Below are positions 22,591 to 34,258 of a stretch of 64,000 nucleotides of DNA, piece after piece. The number at the start of each line of letters is the position of its first letter. The stretch's first letter is position 1. The translations under genes and the position numbers were made by a program. The notes beneath the pieces were generated by a model. The model saw only the letters and a list, made by a program, of their open reading frames with translations. It had not been told where the DNA came from and searched no databases. Source of the stretch: Pseudoscleropodium purum (taxonomy: Eukaryota; Streptophyta; Bryopsida; Hypnales; Brachytheciaceae); the NCBI GenBank assembly GCA_963969395.1, contig OZ017803.1, forward strand, positions 10,354,001-10,418,000, read 5' to 3'.

Positions 22591-25189
22591 TAGCTTGACA
22601 ATGGCAACATCCATTTCCTTGGTAAATGGTTTTTTATGTCTTCTAGTTCAGTTAGTAGATAGTGGCTGTTTTGGAAGTTGTTGTGTGTGGAATGCCTTTA
22701 TTTTATCAATTCACATAAGAATTTTTTGTTCTTGTTTTTTCTGGAGGGCAACCTACAAATCCCATGTCATAGTCATAGCAAATGCCCATGCTCTGCTAGC
22801 TTTGTTATTCTTTGTTTTCTTATACAAAATCTTCTACGCAATTATTATAATGTTGCAAGACACTTCTCTTTTGCCTAGTTACTATTCTCAATATTCGTCT
22901 TCATTTCTTTTATTGCACTGTCAATGACATTGTTCTATCATAATCTGCGTTGTCCTTATTCTTATCACAATAGTTTCATGTACACAAAAAATGAACTTCA
23001 ATGTATGTGGATATCTACAAATCTAATGCCTATCACCATGCATCACCACTTGTGTATTGATCCGTATTCACAATTCATGTATATCTAGAGATGCATGTAT
23101 GTGTGCTTCAATGGACCTCTTGGGAGCATGTGAAACCCTCAAAAAAATGAACTTCAGTTAATCTGGATAATTCCCAATGTCTTGCCAAACACCTTGCATC
23201 CATTCAAATTTTCTTTTTACTTCATCATTTGTAGTCAGTGAGTGTTTATTACAACATATGCATGTTCGTGTGTTTCAATGGACTTCTCTGAGCCTTACAA
23301 CACCTTCATAGAAATTAACTTAATTCTCCCAATCTATTGCATACCATCATACATCAGGAGATTTCTCCATTTCTTTAATTTTGGACTTTCAATAGTCCAA
23401 AAGTAATTAAATATGGCATGTATTTGCAAAAATTTCTAATATATTGTCAATTTTTGGTATTGAAAGTTAACTCATATTGCAAAGATGTTTTGGATGTTTT
23501 TCACATCTTTTTTACCTTTCAAGTTTGATAAAGATATACCTTATATGATATTCAGTATGATCAATTTTTAAATAAAAAATAAAGACTTCAAAATTTTCCA
23601 ATAAATGGTGAAGATAGGATACAAAAAAAGTTCACCTAGAGTGCTAACATCTTGGAATCTATGCAATAAATCTTCACCAAAATATAACTAGTTTACATGT
23701 TTACATAATTATATAATTCATATAACTTTTGTTGGCTCAATGTACTATTATTAATAGTTTTCAATGATTTTTGATGAAAATTGACCTACATATTTTAAAA
23801 GTTACAATGTGAATGCAAAAAATGGTAGGTAGAGCTTGGCCAAAGAAAGTCAGCCCTTGGTACAAAGCACCTATATATGTGAAAGGTGCCAAGGATAGAT
23901 TTTTCCATCACTTTGGTGAAGGTTGCCAAGCAAAAAATGACTCTAAAGCATTGCAACAATGGCCTCTACTTAGATTTTGTTGTTTAGGGTATTGTCACCA
24001 ATGTACGCATGGTTTGGAAATTAGAAAGCACTATGGTACATTACATATGCAAAGTTAGTTAGGTCAACATATTATCAACTTCATTGGATGGAGGAGGTTT
24101 CCTTATCAATCAATTAATATATAATACAATTTCACAAAAAAATATATTTGAAAATGTAATTGAAGCTCAACTAAAAACTAATAAGAGACAACATTGAAAT
24201 GGCACAAGCAAAAGCAGATATGATTTGAATCCAATCCATGCAATCCATTAAATTAGGGACACCAAATTCCACCTATTTTTGTTTGGTGCAACCTAATTAA
24301 TCTCCTTGAAGGAACAAAGAAAAATACAAGAAGAGCTACTATGTCTCCCAAAACCACCGCCATCAATAAGGACAACTAGTGAGAATTGAAGAGTTTTTTT
24401 AGGCAACCAATGGAAGTGAAAGCATCTATTACTTCAAGGGAGGACGTTTAGTGGGAGTCAAATGGCATGAATAGGTATCCCATACTTTCAACTTTGAAAA
24501 TTCATAGAATATTGCATGACTTTTGAAAAAATTACAAAACCTTTAGAATTGAATTTTTATTGATGAAGCAAACATTTGTATTCAAAAAATCATTGAAACC
24601 ACCTTCTTAGTTGGAAAAAAATGGCATTTGAGAGGGCTTCTACGTTATTGATTCACTAGTTCCATACAAATATATTCCAACCTAAATGACTGAATGTTTA
24701 GAAACACAAAAATACTATACTATAAGAACAAACACTAGTAGAGGCTATATCTACTTTATAGATTATTGGTTATTTGTTATTAGTTATTGATATGTGATAG
24801 AATCTACCTCAAAGAAAAGACATCAAAGGTGTAGCTTATCTAATTTATCCTATTAGTGTGTATAATACTTATTTATAAATATGAAACTATTTTAAATTAG
24901 TCCATGTTAGAGTATTATTGTATTTTATTAAATTTTATAATTTTGGATACTAAGAAAAAAATTATTTTAAATTTATTTGTCCTATTAGTATGTAGGGCAT
25001 TGATTTACCAAATTCACATTGTTTTGAATTATGTCATGTTGATATGTTAATTATCATATTATACCAATTTCCCAAAAAAAAAATTGTATTAATACTAATT
25101 TTGTGGGTGATACTATAAAAAAATTTCCCTTGACTATTAAGGTAATTGGATCTAATTGTGACCCCTTTCTAAAATTGATCCCTATAGAT
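22591..25189. other. AT-rich intergenic DNA, no gene supported
   Basis: A 246-nt open frame at 23813-24058 encodes a basic peptide with several Cys/His (LLRFCCLGYCHQCTHGLEI). It resembles no family I know and has no visible gene context, so I do not call it a gene. About 23640-23680 faintly resembles the AATATCTTGCAATCTA part of the TTAA-family elements. Confidence 0.4.
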
Positions 25190-25480
25190 GTTTGTATAAA
25201 TTATATTGCATTAGAGGATTTTTGGGGGGTGGGGAGGGTTGTTTTAGGGCTATTCCCATCATTTTGTCTGTGGTAGCCAGAGAACGGCCACTATAAGATT
25301 TTTTTAAATTTTAAATGAAAAAAAATGATTTTTTTTTCGAATTTTTTTAATGATGTGGAAGTTGTTGTACCACGTCAAGGAGCAAGTGCAACAAGTTTCT
25401 AAAATTTGAAAACTTCAAGGAACTCACAGCCCTCCAAAACAATTGAATATCTTCTAATAGCTCTATTTTTAAAAGCCTAA
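25190..25480. repeat. Dispersed A/T-run repeat, copy 1 (partner 48130-48430)
   Basis: The order of landmarks matches 48130-48430. It runs from a GGTTGTTTTAGGGCTATTCCC-like start through long A and T runs, then a GATGTGGAAGTTGTTGTACCACGTCA segment, then AACTCACAGCCCTCCAAA followed by a TATCTTCTAATA-like end. A related A/T-run plus TGGTGT/GTGCCAC segment lies near 30780-30900. Confidence 0.55.
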
Positions 25481-26660
25481 GGTTGCTTTGGGTATACACA
25501 TAACTAACACTTTGAAAATTCATAGTTTATTTATACAATGTCCAAAAGATGCATTAAAAAAAAATCTAAAATATTATTTTGACTTCCAACAAGATCAAAC
25601 ATAAATTCAACAATTTTATCATATGAACATTAATCATTTGTTTATTTGGATGGAACTAGATGTGATTGCCTTAGTACAAATTGGTGTACTCTAACCACTA
25701 TAAATTTTTTGCCACCATGGTCTCTTGGCGAACATTAGCATAATAGTTATTTTACATTCTTACAATAATCGGGCCTTGGCTTTGAATGGATTTATATTGT
25801 TTCATGGTTCAAAATTGACCTTTTTGCAATTCTAATGTTGAGCTTAGGCAATTTTATAATTTATCTCAAAACTTTATACTTGAATTTGTAAGATAAGTAC
25901 ATCCAAAATCATCATTCATAAAGACTTGTTACATCTAGATTCTTGTCTAAAATGGGAATTTTAATTTTGAGGATGTAACAAGTAAAAATATTAGAACGTA
26001 ATGTCTATTCATAGTATACCAAACATTAGTACTTCAATTGAAAACTCATATTTTATCTACAATAGGAGATCCTATTCTTGCCACAATTTAAAAGGCATAT
26101 TACTTATGGTATTATGTATCAATACTACAATAGTATCCATTTTAAACTTTCAAATGTATTCAATTAATATATAATAGCCAAGAAGTGGAGTAACTAGAAG
26201 TATGGCATTATTAAGGTCTCCTACCTTGGTGTCTAAATAAAACATAGTAAATTGCTTTCAAATCCACTTTCACTTGCTAATACAATCCAATAAAAATAAA
26301 TTTTCTCATATAATAGTTATTATACTTACTTATAATTTGTTGTGATTATAGGCACATACAAATTCTTGAATGTTTAGTACATTGAATTTGTGGCATCTTG
26401 TTCATGTTGTTTTCGGCACTTGGTAATTGATTTTTTTGTTGTTCTACTTTATTTCTATTTGTCTAATTTAGTGACTAAATACATTGTGTGTGGGATTTGA
26501 ATTTACCTTGTACTATTATTTCCAATGAATTCCAACCTTTAAAGCATGTTCTGAGAAAAAAGAGTTTGTTTGCTAGTTATATTATTAATTTTTAGAGGAT
26601 AATAAATTAGATTTTGAGAAGATTACAATTAAATTATAGTTCAATTTTATTGTTTTGTAT
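25481..26660. other. AT-rich intergenic DNA
   Basis: No coding frame or bounded repeat is recognised. Confidence 0.45.
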
Positions 26661-26710
26661 GTGTGTGTGTATGTGTGTGTGTGTGTGTATATATATATAC
26701 ACATATATAA
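26659..26710. repeat. (TG)n/(TA)n microsatellite
   Basis: A TGTGTGTGTG run with interspersed TATG passes into TATATATATACACATATATA. Confidence 0.9.
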
Positions 26711-26799
26711 AAGCATGTTCAAAGGAAAATTCTATGCAAAGCCCATCATATTGTACCTAATAGTTATTATATTGGCAAGTGTATCAATATCACACACAA

Positions 26800-27232
26800 T
26801 ACACTAAAAAGAGGTGTACTACCCTAGTTTGCAATAGTTTCCCCTCCCTCTCTCAAAAAATTTACAGGCCATTGATTTTTGTAAAAAAAAATGCTTACCT
26901 TCAAAATTGTTGTTGATTTCTCAAAAATCACAAGCCATTGATTTTGTGAGATTTAATCTAAGTCGTCCAAATATGAAATACTAGATATGAATACATACAA
27001 AATATTGAATACATACATGGATAAAAATACAATACCATATACAAATATGTACTGTATATTGAATATGGAATATGGATACAATATCGGATACGATTATAGG
27101 ATGAATTGTCCCATATTGATTGTCAAACAAGTTGGTTTCTAAAATTACAAGAAGGGGAAGGGGTGGTTGGAAATCAAAATTTTGAAATTTCAGTGCAATG
27201 TGACACAAAGTGTCACAATGCACTAAAAAGTG
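26800..27232. repeat. Dispersed repeat with internal ATTGAATA/GTATCC minisatellite and terminal hairpin, copy 1
   Basis: This is the inverted counterpart of 61845-62395. Both contain, in mirror order, a TTTGAGAGAG segment, a TTTTTGAGAAATCAA block, a degenerate about 12-bp TATTGAATA array (26975-27080), and a CAATATGGGACAATTGATCC-type word (27103-27125 inverted). At the right end is a hairpin, AGTGCAATGTGACAC-AAA-GTGTCACAATGCACT (27194-27226), with one mismatch in 15 bp. Confidence 0.65.
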
Positions 27233-28020
27233 AAGCCAATGGTTCTAGTATGTGAGCCTTGAGCATATATATATATATAAGTAAATGTACTGCAATCATT
27301 GAAGGTGCTTATAATATAAGCTTATATTGTATAAATGTTTATAGAATGTTTACACTATAGTGTAGATATTTATAATATAGGTGTATAATCTATTAGATTC
27401 ATATAATAGCAACCCTCAATTTGAAGATGTTAGAATGTCCTTGTTAACTTGGAGGCCCCACCTTGTACCCTCCCATCACAAATTCACAACTATACAATCA
27501 CACAATCCTTAGTTCTAATGCAAGCTCTTCCTATTTCTTGAAGAATTTTGAGAAGGCATGCTAGTTTTGTTTGGCTTCTTTGTTGGTATTATGTCTAGTG
27601 TGGAGTATAGATCAAATGTAGATGGCTTGACAACTTCAAGTGTGGTGACAAAAATTTGGAAAGACATGCATTCAAAATCTATAAAGTCTCTCATAGGTGG
27701 GATTGAAGAATTCCTAGGACATTAATTAAAGTGGTCATACAAAGTCCGTCCCCTACATTGGGTAAATTATGTGTTCTTCAAGGTAATTGCAAGGAAAAAA
27801 AAACACTATTTTGTGCCATGTTAATTCTATATTCTTCACCTCTCTTTACCTTATTGTATTTGGAGTTTTTGATTCCAAATATGAATTCCAAATTTCTGAA
27901 TTTTTATCATGGGTGACAAACAAGACATTCCTCTATTTTCCCTAGGAGTAAATTCACCCAACATGACCTACTTCGTATGACCACTTCAACTCCTAATGTA
28001 GGAAGTTCTAGAAGCATACA
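27233..28020. other. AT-rich intergenic DNA
   Basis: No gene is supported. 27295-27400 has several ATATAAGC and ATAGTGTAG-like units without clear periodicity. Confidence 0.4.
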
Positions 28021-28138
28021 AGCTCTAAAAGCGTCCACCTCCTTAAATGTACACTACATGTAAATGTTACTTTTTTTTGTTACCTTCGACCATATACAAA
28101 ACAGTGTACATTTTACGAGGTGGACGCTATTAGAGCCC
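28021..28138. mobile_element. Short foldback MITE with about 36-bp inverted ends
   Basis: The left arm GCTCTAAAAGCGTCCACC...AATGTACACT (28022-28055) pairs with the right arm AGTGTACATTTTACGAGG...TTAGAGC (28103-28136), with about three mismatches in 34. The loop is about 47 bp. It has no coding capacity. The target duplication was not resolved, so the superfamily is unknown. Confidence 0.8.
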
Positions 28139-28978
28139 TATATCACTTCAGCTTCAAATTTTCATAACTAATTCCACAAAGCTCCAAGAAAACATGAAAC
28201 AACTTGGGTTAGATGCCACTTCTGCTTGTCTTTCAAGAAAAATTCACTGAAAAACATTGAAAGAAGTTTTACCTCCCCCCAAACCAGTTCCAGCTCTTAC
28301 ATGGTCGGTTTTTGGACCTCCTACCTTAATGCAGGTAGGAACCTGAATGTGGTCTACTGTATCAGGGTTTCTTCATTGTGTCATGTTTACAAGCATGGTC
28401 TTTGCATGGTTCCCAACCTACATTCATGCTGCACCACCGATGTGGCTTCTACAACACTGTTTTTTGCACCGTGGTCCTTTAGGGGTTACCTTAGCATCCT
28501 GCCAAAAAATGTATCTGCCGGGTGCAGCACAACATTTTGTCGATCGATCTGGCCGGCAGTGTCCTGCACCCTGGTGGATGCAGATGCTCGATATCCGAGA
28601 CCAAATCTGCCTAAAAGTTTTCCTTCAAACGCTAATAATTTACTGCATCCAGACACCCTTCTTATGCATAGGACATAGCACATGGAGAACCAACCTTATT
28701 AAACAATAACAATAAACAAAAAGGGGGGGGGGATCTAGCAAGCTCTTATCAATTCAAGTCCCCTGAATTCGTACATATGGATCAATAGGACATCAACCAA
28801 GTACTGTCTGTGTTCCCCCAAGTCAGAGAGAAAAAAAAAAGGTGTTCCATTTCTGAAATGACCGACATTGTTGAAGTCAGTTGTCCACGGAAGCTCAAAT
28901 TATTGCGGAGTAGCTTAATATTTTCAGTTCCACCTTTACTAGAACTAATTGTCAGCGTCAATGGCACTAATTGCACAC
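28139..28978. other. Less AT-rich segment with overlapping open frames, no gene recognised
   Basis: 28226-28678 is open for 150 codons on the plus strand, a second plus frame is open over 28347-28709, and a minus frame is open over 28486-28683. None resembles a known protein. All are rich in Cys, Ser and Trp, as expected from out-of-frame translation. It might be an exon or a non-coding transcript; I cannot decide. Confidence 0.3.
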
Positions 28979-29032
28979 AAAGTGTCCAAAGTGTCCAAAG
29001 TGTGCAAAGTGCGCAAAGTGTGCAAAGTGCAA
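28979..29032. repeat. 10-bp minisatellite GTGTCCAAA/GTGTGCAAA
   Basis: About five units of AAAGTGTCC or AAAGTGTGC occur in direct tandem, ending in AAAGTGCAAGCC. Confidence 0.85.
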
Positions 29033-29139
29033 GCCAGGCATGGGAGCTTCAAAAGTAGGAAACCTTGACAGTTGCATCTGTGCGCACAAATATGCCGTAA
29101 GTTAAGTTAAGTTACCAGTCCGTATGGCTGCACCAACTT

Positions 29140-30010
29140 ATCTTCTGTTGCTTCCACCCGAGGACAGGGGGACAGGAACTGCAAAAAAAATGCATTGACG
29201 CAGGTCCTGCCAGCCATTGTTTTGTCAGTGGAATTCTCAAATTCTTCCTTGTTTTTTTTTGGTGCTCTTGACTCATTTTGTCAGTGGAATTCATAAATTC
29301 TTCCTTCAGTTGTTTTTGTAGGTGCTTTTTTTTGCGACATCTTAAGTTGCACTTAAGCTTAACCCTGTAACGCAGTCGTGGACACTAAGTGTCCTATGAA
29401 TGACAAAGAATCTTTGCATGTAGGACGGAAGTGCCATTGTTCAGCATTGGAATTTCATGCAAAAAAGGGGAGACCCTCTTTAGTAGCTTGTCCTCGAATG
29501 AGTGTTTTTGGTTTTCTTTAAGTAGATGATGCACATTGTGTCAAAAAGGGTGATTCCCGCAAAGACCAGCCCGTGCTTGCAGGGTTAACTTAAATGAATG
29601 AAAATCATTCGTGGAACTGATGTGGGACAAGAACTGAAAAAACCCATTGACGCAGGTCCTGCCAGCCTTCATTTTGTCAGTGAAATTCACTAATCCTTCG
29701 TTGTTTTTTTGGGTGCTTTTTTGCAACATAACATAAGTTGAGCTTAAGCTTAAACTTAAATGAATGGAAATCATTTGTGGAACTGATGTGTGACAAGACC
29801 TGAAAAAAATGCACTGATGCAAGTCCTGCCAGCCTTGTTTTGTCAGTGGAATTCATGAATTATTCCTTGTTTTTTTAGGTGCTTTGGGCTTGTTTTGTCA
29901 GCAGAATTCATGAATTCTTTTGTTGTGTTTTCAGGTGCTTTTTTGTGACATCCTAAGTTGTGAGAGCTTAAAAGCTTGAATGAATGAAAATTCGTTGAAC
30001 TGATGTGGGA
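29140..30010. repeat. Diverged tandem array, units of about 160-180 bp and half units
   Basis: Words recur in fixed order. GCAGGTCCTGCCAGCC is at 29200 and 29654, with a variant at 29820. TTTTGTCAGTGGAATTCATGAATTCTTCCTTG variants are at 29221, 29276, 29673, 29838 and 29894. GGTGCTTTTTTGCGACAT variants are at 29323, 29712 and 29935. GAATGAAAATCATTCGTGGAACTGATGTG variants are at 29597, 29760 and 29980. The units contain no sustained ORF. The array is bordered by the 10-bp minisatellite on the left. Confidence 0.75.
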
Positions 30011-31535
30011 AAATGCACCAAAAAAGACAAATGAAGAAGACAAAGAAGAAGAAAAGAGATAAGACCCACTGTCTACTTCTTCTTGAACCAGTACTGTCAA
30101 AAAAACTGACAATTCAGCTGGGGTCAGTCTGTGTTTTTCAAATACTGTAGGTACGCACTCAGCCTTCTCATATGACACACACTGCCTCCAATTGAGGGTG
30201 TCCGTGAAATTAAAGTCGGTGCTTTTGACAACAAGCTGTGCTTGGAAATGCAAGACTCTCACATGTTGGTCTTGGCAACTTGACATTTGGAAAAGGAGGA
30301 CGTTGGTTTTGTCATACATCAATGTTCATGACTAGTAATAATAGTACTGTGCCTTGTCAAGGAGAATCTGTATCGTACATTAAATTGATCAAGCTTTTTG
30401 TCCACAAAATTTAAGAATTTTTTGGTTCACACTCATACAAATGCTTATTGTACAAAGCTAAGTGAGTACTTTTTGGCTAAGCATGAGGTAAGACAACAGG
30501 TTCACAAAGAGTGCTTCTTAGGGAAGAAAGCCACCCATATGCAGAAATGGATGGACCAAAAAAATTTACATTTTTGTGGGAGCAAGAGAAACGAGGAATA
30601 TAGGAGTGAAAAATTTCAATTTTTAGACTCAAAGTGAATAAAATATGATTTTTCAAAGTTAGAGATGCCTAGGTCGCTTTCTATTAATGCCCATAGGTTA
30701 CAATTGTGATGATCAAATCAAACATTAGAAAAAATCTAACCCCAGGGAAGGTTGTTAAGGATTCATTTTTTGGCCCACTGCAATACAAGTACAAAAAAAA
30801 AAATTGAAAAAATATTAAAACCTGATGTGGTGTTAACATGGCACAACTTGTGCCACCTAACCTTTCATTAAAAAATAAGAAAAAATAAGAAAGCAATTAT
30901 AATTCCTCTCTAATTGTACTAAGGGGTTCAAAACTTGCAAACCTCCCAAGGGCTGATTTTTTTGTAATGACATGCCTTTTGAATGGAACAATTGAGTCTC
31001 TAAGAACGATCCACTATAAGTTTTCATTCAATTCTCTCTTTGTTGCAACCGACTCCTACAAGTGCAATGAATGGATTGCAATAAGTTTTGAAACATATAG
31101 ACAATTTCTATTGATTGCACTTGTATTTTAGCCTCCACAAATTCAAAACTTTAGTGTGAGTAAAGATCACACATAGTAGTAACCCGTGTCACTTACTCAA
31201 TAGCCTAAAACCATGCTCATGGGATGGCGAATTCCCCCCACACAATGTCACCTCCATTTCTACATCCTTATGCACTCTTTCTTGGCAATTCTTGATGGCC
31301 AAGTGGTTTTCAAGCCTTCTCTTATATATAAATTAGACTCAACCCAAATGTTCACCCTTAGTAATTTGATTCTTCTATGCACAATCTTTCTAATGTTCTT
31401 TCTATCATTCTATTAGCTCCAACTAAGTAAACAAATTTATACTACTAGTGAAGATGGATATTAAGTACTTTTATCATCAAGTTAGTTCATTCAAAACTAT
31501 TATTATTATTGGGTGGAAATCAATACAATATAAAA
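30011..31535. other. Intergenic DNA, no gene supported
   Basis: A minus frame at 29843-30322 is open for 159 codons but overlaps the tandem array and reads as repeat translation. Nothing recognisable follows to 31535. Confidence 0.4.
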
Positions 31536-32106
31536 ACTCCCTCCATCCCCAAATGATCTATTCATTGAACCAAGTGTTCTAAATTAAGGCTAAAAATAGC
31601 ATTTAATAAACTTATTTTGCATTGTAAATATAGTTTGGTGCACTCCCATTGTTTGAGAAACTTTGAGTTTTGGAGCCCTTTTCAAAGTGTAGTTTTGAAG
31701 TACTAAAAAATGAAATTTGGAAGGCATTTTTAGGAAGCGGCAATGAATACTTAATTGTTAAGTACGAGGTTGTCATTTTAAGGTAGTTAGTATGGGCCTA
31801 AGACCATGCATAGATCTCTATTCCACCTCCCAAAGTTTCATTTTCTTCAATTAAAAAACACTCAAAGAGATGCAAAAAATAAAAATGAGTGATGTTGATT
31901 GATTCTTTTAGTCATTTTATTTGTTTTTCAATTGATGATTGCATAGATAGAGGGGGGAACTATTACTTGGATTTGTTTTGTTGGTCCTAGATATCAATCA
32001 AAAATCAAATTTGACTGATTTACAACATCACAAAGTACAACAAGAAAATCATTTTGGTACAAAAAATGAAGGCCAATAGGAAGGTCATTTTGGGATGGAT
32101 GGAGTA
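31536..32106. mobile_element. Stowaway-like (Tc1/mariner) MITE
   Basis: The left end ACTCCCTCCATCCCCAAATG (31536) pairs with the right end CATTTTGGGATGGATGGAGT (ending about 32106), with about two mismatches in 20. This is the CTCCCTCCRTCCC terminus of plant Stowaway elements, which duplicate TA. The right end keeps TA and the left reads AA. It is about 570 bp, AT-rich and non-coding. Confidence 0.75.
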
Positions 32107-32188
32107 GTATTTTAGATGTAATTAATCAAATGTAGCATCACTTTGGTATATTATTGTAACTCTAGGATTAAATAATGTAGTTAAAATT

Positions 32189-32193
<5 letters not shown>

Positions 32194-32263
<70 letters not shown>
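32194..32263. repeat. (AT)n microsatellite, about 35 units
   Basis: An uninterrupted AT run of about 70 bp. The predicted peptide across it is an artefact. Confidence 0.97.
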
Positions 32264-32264
<1 letters not shown>

Positions 32265-33278
32265 CATGGCAATTTTGAGGATGTAAGAGAAATGTAAAAT
32301 CATATGTCATTTGAAAAAATTGATTGGTATGTCTTGCGCCCACTTGCACTTGAAGAAAGCCTACTTCTAATATTAATTCTATTAGTAGCAAAAAGAAGAA
32401 GAATTCTACTTTTTCCCTACCCTCATTGAATCTATTAGAACTAAGCCTAGCCTAATTTTACAACCTACACTACAACCTAGATCCTCAATGCATTACATTT
32501 TCTAAAAACTATTGATCGAGTGTGCAATTTAGGATCATAGTTAAGAAGAGATGAATATTGAAGAAGTTTTTGGGGAAAGAAAAAGGAAAACACAAAATAA
32601 ACCTTTGGGATTCAAAGTTTAGGCATTCAAAGATCTATTCCAAAAAAACATATGTGGGACAATAGTCTATTGATGGAGTTGAGCTATTATATGTTTTCTT
32701 TTCATATAAAAATATACACAAATTATTCTTTTTCTTTTAATCATCATGCTTCTACATCTTCACATGTGCTGAACTTACTCAAAGCCCCACTATGATTGAC
32801 AATTGGGTGTAATAAACCAACAAATACTTAGTCAATATAGGGCCATAACATTCCAAAGCATTGTTGTCTATAATCTACTATTTTCATTGTAGTTGCACTT
32901 GTAGTTGGAGTTACATGTGATAATTGACAAAATCACATGTTCATTCTTGCACTTGAGATATGAGGGAATTTGTTCAAAAGAAAAAAATGCCAAAGAATCT
33001 TGAATACCTTACCTTGATTCTCTTTTGAATTCGAAAATTGGGCCCAAGATATTATTTTGCAATTCCTTTGAACAATAATGCTATCCACAATACAATCCTA
33101 CATCATTTTGTTGAAAAATCTTCACCGACAACCAACAAGTCAATGACTTCAACATCTTATTACGATGGAGAGAATGTGAGGAACAACATCAATTTCCATG
33201 TAGGAAACAATGTGAACTTGGGTGTGACATATTGATGTTGGAATCTTAGTCTTTGTAGACCAACGGAAATTATTTTGA
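32264..33278. other. AT-rich intergenic DNA
   Basis: No gene or bounded repeat is recognised. Confidence 0.45.
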
Positions 33279-33282
33279 TTAA

Positions 33283-33874
33283 CCCCTAAAGGAATGTATT
33301 AAGACCATCATGTGGCTTTTGCAACTTCATTTGTAGAAAATTTAATATGCTAACCTTACTAACAACTTTTGAACAACAAAGAGACCCTAGATGATTTTTT
33401 TCCATTGAATCTGTTGGTACTATCTAATTGAGAAATGATCAAGTATGCAATTTTTGATGAATTTTTTGAGAATAGAGAAGACTATATGGTTCGTCACTTT
33501 GCATCCTCATGTCTTTTCTTCTACATCTTGAAATTATTTGAAAAAAACTACACATCAATATTATAATGATATGTATATATAGAAAAAAATCAGAGTTTTT
33601 CGATCACTTTTGAGGATTCCAATTTCAACATTTCTATTTCAAGATATGCACAAAGTACTATCTAATTGAACATCTTTCATCAATCTTGTCAACGGTGGCA
33701 TTTTCTCAAAAATTGTTCCATTTTGTTGATCTTTTTATTATAGGAAAGCTACATAAGTCTTCTTTCATTTCAATGGTGGTAATCATTATTCAACACAAAT
33801 GAGGAATTATGCTTGTTACAAGATCTAATCAAGAAAACATGACCTATGCTCAAATACCCTTGGTCCTTCAAGGG
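33283..33874. mobile_element. TTAA-flanked CCCCTAAA-type element, short copy
   Basis: TTAA (33279-33282) is followed by CCCCTAAAGGAATG. The right end reads GGTCCTTCAAGGG followed by TTAA (33875-33878). The inverted ends share about 9 bp. It is 592 bp and non-coding. Confidence 0.6.
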
Positions 33875-33977
33875 TTAAGAAGATTTACAACTAGTCCCTT
33901 TTTGATTTACAAAAGACAAACAATTTTTAATATTAATAGTAGTGACATGACTCCACCCAAAATTGCCAATCGAATAT

Positions 33978-34258
33978 TTAACCCTTAAAGGACGGACTTG
34001 TGACCATGGAAATCATCCCTTTGGATACTCCGTGAATCATCCCTTTGAATACTGCATGAATCATCCCTTTGGATACTATGGGAGTCATTGCCTTAAGAAA
34101 ATGCAAAAATACTTGTTGGGAGTCAAACTATTGTAGAAGACCTCCCCTTTTCACAACCAAATTTCTCACGATGAATGGTTGCACTTTTGTCCTTACATAG
34201 AAGAATTATCTTTCATTCATTGGACACAAAGAGTCTGCCGCATTGTTTATGGGTTAAT
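33978..34258. repeat. TTAA-bounded repeat with internal 24-bp tandem (related to 56883-57020)
   Basis: TTAACCCTTAAAGGACGG at 33978 and GTTTATGGGTTAA ending 34258 look like a short relative of the TTAA family. 34012-34092 holds three units of GAATCATCCCTTTGGATACT of about 24 bp. The right part (34110-34250) matches 56883-57020: AGTCAAACTATTGTAGAAGA, CCCCTTTTCACA, ATTCATTGGACA and GCATTGTTTATG. Confidence 0.55.

Noticed and set aside
26800..27250. Helitron with a 3' hairpin and CTAG end
   Set aside because: The distance from the hairpin to CTRR differs between the two copies and a TC start was not found, so Helitron is not claimed.
28226..28709. 150- and 120-codon plus-strand frames
   Set aside because: Two overlapping frames and one opposite frame are all open, and none resembles a known family, so it was kept only as an unassigned segment.
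29843..30322. 159-codon minus-strand frame
   Set aside because: Half of it is the translation of the 29.1-30.0 kb tandem array, and no domain is visible.
32122..32391. 89-codon minus-strand frame containing a Tyr-Ile run
   Set aside because: It spans a pure (AT)n microsatellite.
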